From: 13-2-20CM-66-19 sp036273735
GTDB lineage: Bacteria > Pseudomonadota > Gammaproteobacteria > Steroidobacterales > Steroidobacteraceae
Direction of reading: 5' to 3'
Length of the DNA: 53,699 bases
Assembly: GCA_036273735.1 (NCBI GenBank)
Contig: DASUHA010000166.1
Span: forward strand, 1-53,699
A program made the position numbers and the translations under genes. Below the pieces are notes generated by a model. The model was not told where the DNA came from. It made no database searches and saw only the letters and a program-made list of their open reading frames with translations. Below, one piece after another: positions 51,030 to 53,699 of the stretch (position 1 is the first letter of the stretch; every line of letters begins with the position of its first letter).

Positions 51030-53144
51030 CTACTGCGTCACGATGAGGGCGTCGAGCGCCATCACCCCTTGGCCCGCCGGATAGGCGATCACGGGATTGA
51101 GATCGACCTCGCGGATCGAAGGCACATCCGATAGAACCTGCCCCAGTCGGACGATCAGGTCGGCAAGCGCGTCGAGATCGACGGCGGGGGAGCCCCGGTA
51201 CCCACACAGCAGTGCACCGCATTGCAGTCGGCAGAGCTCCTCGATGACGGATTGGCGGCTGCGGCCCGGAAGGATCAACCTGACGTCCTGCAACAGCTCC
51301 GCCTGCACGCCGCCAAAGCCTGCGAGGAGCACCGGACCCCAGTCGGGGTCGTTGCGGCCGCCGATGATGAGCTCGACCCCGGGCCGGCCCATGGCCTCGA
51401 CCAGTACGCCATCGAGCGCGAGGCCAGGGCGGGCGCCGGCGATGTTGGAATGCAGCCGTTGCCATCCCGCGGCCAGGACCTCCGCGTCTCTCAGGCGCAG
51501 CTCGACGCCGCCCGCATCGCTCTTGTGTGAGAGCTCGGCGGATTGCGCTTTCAACGCTACGGGATAGCCGAGAGAGTTGGCCGCCTCCACGGCCTCCTCG
51601 AGCGTATGCACCAGGCGGCCGGCCGGAAACGGGATTCCCAGCGGCTCGAGGAACGCCTTGGCGCGATACTCCGGAATGACGCCGGAGGGCAGGGGCGGGC
51701 CGCTGCGCGTGCTCGCCGCCGTCTCGGTGAGCGGCGCGTGCCCGACATTGGCGGCGAGGCGCGTTACCGCGCGAAGTGCCCGCTCCGGAGAGCGAAAGTA
51801 GGCGACACCGAGGCTGCGCAGCTCATCGATGTACTCCGCCGGCACTTGCGCGCCTTCATCGAGACCTGCAAGCACCACGAGCGTGTCGGATTTCAGCTGC
51901 CGCAACGCCTCCAGCACGGGAGGGAACTTGCGCTCCACGGTGGCCGCATCGGTCTGGATGATGCAGACCACGATCGCGCCAAAACCCTCGTCCGAGGAGA
52001 GCGCGAGGAGTGTGCGCCGATAGATGTCGGGATCGACCAACCCCTGGGCCGTGAGGTCGAGCGGATTGCTCACCGCGACGAAAGGCGGCATGGCCGCTCG
52101 CAGCGCCGGAGCGCTCGCATCGGTCAGCTCGGGTAGGGCGAGTCCCACCTGCTCGCAGAGATCGAGCGCCAGCGCTTTGAATGCGCCGGACTCGCCCATG
52201 ACCGCGGCGCCCGCCCGCGCCGGTCGTGGCGAGCGGATGATGATCTCGAGGACATCCCCGAGCTCCTCCAGCGTCTCCACCATGATGACGCCTTCGCCCA
52301 CGACTTTCGCACGCATGAGCGCGTAGTCGCCCGCGAGAGCGCCCGTATGCGTTGCCGCCGATTGACGCGCCGCGCTGCTGTGGCCCGGGTGCAGCAACAC
52401 GAGTGACTTGCCGCTCCGGCCCGCCTGGCGGGCAAGGTCGAGGAAATCCCGCGGGCGGCGGAATTGCTCGATGATGAGTCCAACGGCCTTGGTCTGAGCG
52501 TCGGCAAGGAGGTGCTCGAGGTAATCCTCGACCCCGCTCGCCGCCTCGTTGCCCGTCGAAATGGAGTAGGAAACGCCTACCTTGCGGCCCGCGAGAATGG
52601 TGCCGAGCACGCAAGCCATCGCGCCACTCTGGCTGACGATACCGACCGCTGCACGGTCGCCGAGCGGGGTTGCCGGCGTTTGGACGAACGTGAGCGCGAC
52701 GCCGTCTACATGGTTGACCAGGCCGAGGCAATTCGGCCCTTCGACCACCATGTCGTGCTCGGCTGCGATGCTCGCGATTTGCCGCTGCTCTGCCCGGCCA
52801 GCCTCGCCGCTCTCCGCGAATCCTGACGAGAAGATGACGACCGCACCGACTTTGCGGCGAGCCAGAGCCGCCACGGCATCCAACACGCCGGCACGGGGGA
52901 TGGCGAGAACGGCAGCATCGACTCCGGGCGGCAGGTCATCGATGGACTTCATGCACGCGCGGCCGCCTATCTCCGTGCGGTTGGGATTGATGAGGTGGAT
53001 GTCACCCTGGAAGTCGAGGCGCTGCAGATTCGCAAGCACCGAGGCGCCGAGGGCGCCCGGTGTGGCAGACGCGCCGACGATCGCAACCGAGCGTGGTCGC
53101 AGCAGTCGCTCGATCGCTTTTGGATCGAGCCGTGAAGCAGCCAT
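51030..53144 (-). CDS. ferA: NDP-forming acyl-CoA synthetase, probable feruloyl-CoA synthetase
   Basis: A 704-residue NDP-forming acyl-CoA synthetase. Domain order: CoA-binding (RSVAIVGASATPGALGASVL), succinyl-CoA-ligase-like domain (VGIVSQSGAMACVLG, ISTGNEAASGVEDYL) and ATP-grasp (about 480-700; GYPVALKAQSAELSHKSDAGGVEL, VLVEAMGRPGVELIIGG). It is next to a hydroxycinnamoyl-CoA hydratase-lyase with no gap (stop ends at 53145, this ATG at 53144), as in the FerA/FerB pair of Sphingobium SYK-6, where FerA is also NDP-forming. Activity on ferulate is inferred from that context. Confidence 0.82.
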   Translation of the reverse strand: MAASRLDPKAIERLLRPRSVAIVGASATPGALGASVLANLQRLDFQGDIHLINPNRTEIGGRACMKSIDDLPPGVDAAVLAIPRAGVLDAVAALARRKVGAVVIFSSGFAESGEAGRAEQRQIASIAAEHDMVVEGPNCLGLVNHVDGVALTFVQTPATPLGDRAAVGIVSQSGAMACVLGTILAGRKVGVSYSISTGNEAASGVEDYLEHLLADAQTKAVGLIIEQFRRPRDFLDLARQAGRSGKSLVLLHPGHSSAARQSAATHTGALAGDYALMRAKVVGEGVIMVETLEELGDVLEIIIRSPRPARAGAAVMGESGAFKALALDLCEQVGLALPELTDASAPALRAAMPPFVAVSNPLDLTAQGLVDPDIYRRTLLALSSDEGFGAIVVCIIQTDAATVERKFPPVLEALRQLKSDTLVVLAGLDEGAQVPAEYIDELRSLGVAYFRSPERALRAVTRLAANVGHAPLTETAASTRSGPPLPSGVIPEYRAKAFLEPLGIPFPAGRLVHTLEEAVEAANSLGYPVALKAQSAELSHKSDAGGVELRLRDAEVLAAGWQRLHSNIAGARPGLALDGVLVEAMGRPGVELIIGGRNDPDWGPVLLAGFGGVQAELLQDVRLILPGRSRQSVIEELCRLQCGALLCGYRGSPAVDLDALADLIVRLGQVLSDVPSIREVDLNPVIAYPAGQGVMALDALIVTQ

Positions 53145-53699
53145 TCAGCGCTTTCCGGAAGGCTGTCGCGACTTGTCGTAGGCCGCGAGTCCGGGCTTGT
53201 AGCTCTTCTCGTCGATGAACTGGTGAATACCTTCCTTGCGCCCCTGGTTGTCAAAGAAGTTGGCCGCCTCCTGGGCACGGATCAGATAGTCCTCGGCGTT
53301 GTCGTAGGTCATCTCGCCCACGCGCCGGATCGCGTCCTTGGCGGCTTTCAGTGCAACGGGATTCTTCTCGAGCAGCGTCTTCGCTACCGCGGTCACCCGT
53401 TCCTCCAGCTTCTCGCGCGGCAGCGCCTCATTGACCAGTCCCCACTCGGCGGCCGTTCGGCCGTCAATGGTCTCCCCGGTGAGCGCGTGGTACATGGCCC
53501 GGCGGTAGGAAAGGAGCTCGCGCGCGATCTTGGTCGCGCCACCGCCCGGAAGGATGCCCCAGTTGATCTCCGACAGACCGAACTGCGCGTCTTCCGCCGC
53601 GAAGGCCAGATCGCACGCGAAGAGCGGGCCATACGCGCCGCCAAAGCACCAGCCGTTCACCATTGCGATCGTAGGCTTGTGGTACCAGCGGAGTCGGCG
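53145..53699 (-). CDS. ferB: Hydroxycinnamoyl-CoA hydratase-lyase, 5'-truncated by window end
   Basis: A partial crotonase-fold enzyme of 184 visible residues; the frame is open through the last base of the window. KPTIAMVNGWCFGG, CDLAFAAEDAQFGLSEINWG and LLEKNPVALKAAKDAIRR match p-hydroxycinnamoyl-CoA hydratase/lyase (FerB/Ech). It would convert feruloyl- or p-coumaroyl-CoA to vanillin or 4-hydroxybenzaldehyde and acetyl-CoA. The end abuts the acyl-CoA synthetase gene directly. An internal ATG at 53663 is not the start. Confidence 0.88.
   Translation of the reverse strand, partial: RRLRWYHKPTIAMVNGWCFGGAYGPLFACDLAFAAEDAQFGLSEINWGILPGGGATKIARELLSYRRAMYHALTGETIDGRTAAEWGLVNEALPREKLEERVTAVAKTLLEKNPVALKAAKDAIRRVGEMTYDNAEDYLIRAQEAANFFDNQGRKEGIHQFIDEKSYKPGLAAYDKSRQPSGKR

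Overview
The window is a chromosomal stretch of a high-GC Gram-negative bacterium. Two large TonB-dependent receptors, several lipoproteins, Tat and Sec exports, an RlpA-family protein and PAS/GGDEF/EAL signalling all point to a proteobacterium. The mix of TonB receptors, a TPR-sulfotransferase, secreted peptidases and protocatechuate 4,5-cleavage genes is what one sees in Steroidobacter/Nevskia-type gammaproteobacteria or sphingomonad-like alphaproteobacteria. I cannot decide between these from sequence alone. No rRNA, tRNA, CRISPR array, insertion sequence or phage gene was seen. Genes are densely packed on both strands.

Region 1 (1-8.6 kb): a Tat-exported FAD amine-oxidoreductase, a small c-type cytochrome, an IclR regulator divergent from a TonB receptor with two matching palindromic operator candidates between them, a UbiE-like methyltransferase, a beta-barrel protein and a YCII/DGPF protein. 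Region 2 (8.7-16.2 kb): a Tat-exported amidase; an ArsR regulator with two tandem SRPBCC/AHSA1 proteins behind a strong promoter with embedded inverted repeats; a FAD monooxygenase with its DUF2783 partner; a flavin-type PPOX protein; and a PDZ protein. Region 3 (16.2-28.5 kb): a phosphatase-like lipoprotein, a cytochrome c/FTR1 iron permease, an RlpA-like protein, a secreted amidohydrolase, a second ArsR-AHSA1 pair whose start codon lies inside a 13-bp-arm palindrome, an msrA-sensor kinase-diguanylate cyclase/phosphodiesterase operon, and a collagen-like lipoprotein.

Region 4 (28.5-40.6 kb) starts with about 540 bp without a recognisable gene. It then carries a D-aminoacylase-like protein, an M14 metallopeptidase and an S9 peptidase in one operon, a TPR-sulfotransferase and a second TonB receptor. 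Together these look like a peptide-scavenging module.

Region 5 (40.6-53.7 kb) is a catabolic island for lignin-derived aromatics. A LysR-type regulator with two helix-turn-helix domains is divergent from a tightly coupled eight-gene operon: CHA aldolase, ligU-type tautomerase, an extra DUF1932 dehydrogenase, ligJ, ligI, ligA, ligB and ligC. This operon encodes protocatechuate 4,5-cleavage down to pyruvate and oxaloacetate. Next come pobA (4-hydroxybenzoate to protocatechuate) with a divergent AraC regulator, then an NDP-forming acyl-CoA synthetase and a hydroxycinnamoyl-CoA hydratase-lyase (ferulate/coumarate side-chain removal), the latter cut by the window end. The aldehyde dehydrogenase and O-demethylase needed to join the ferulate branch to protocatechuate are not in the window.
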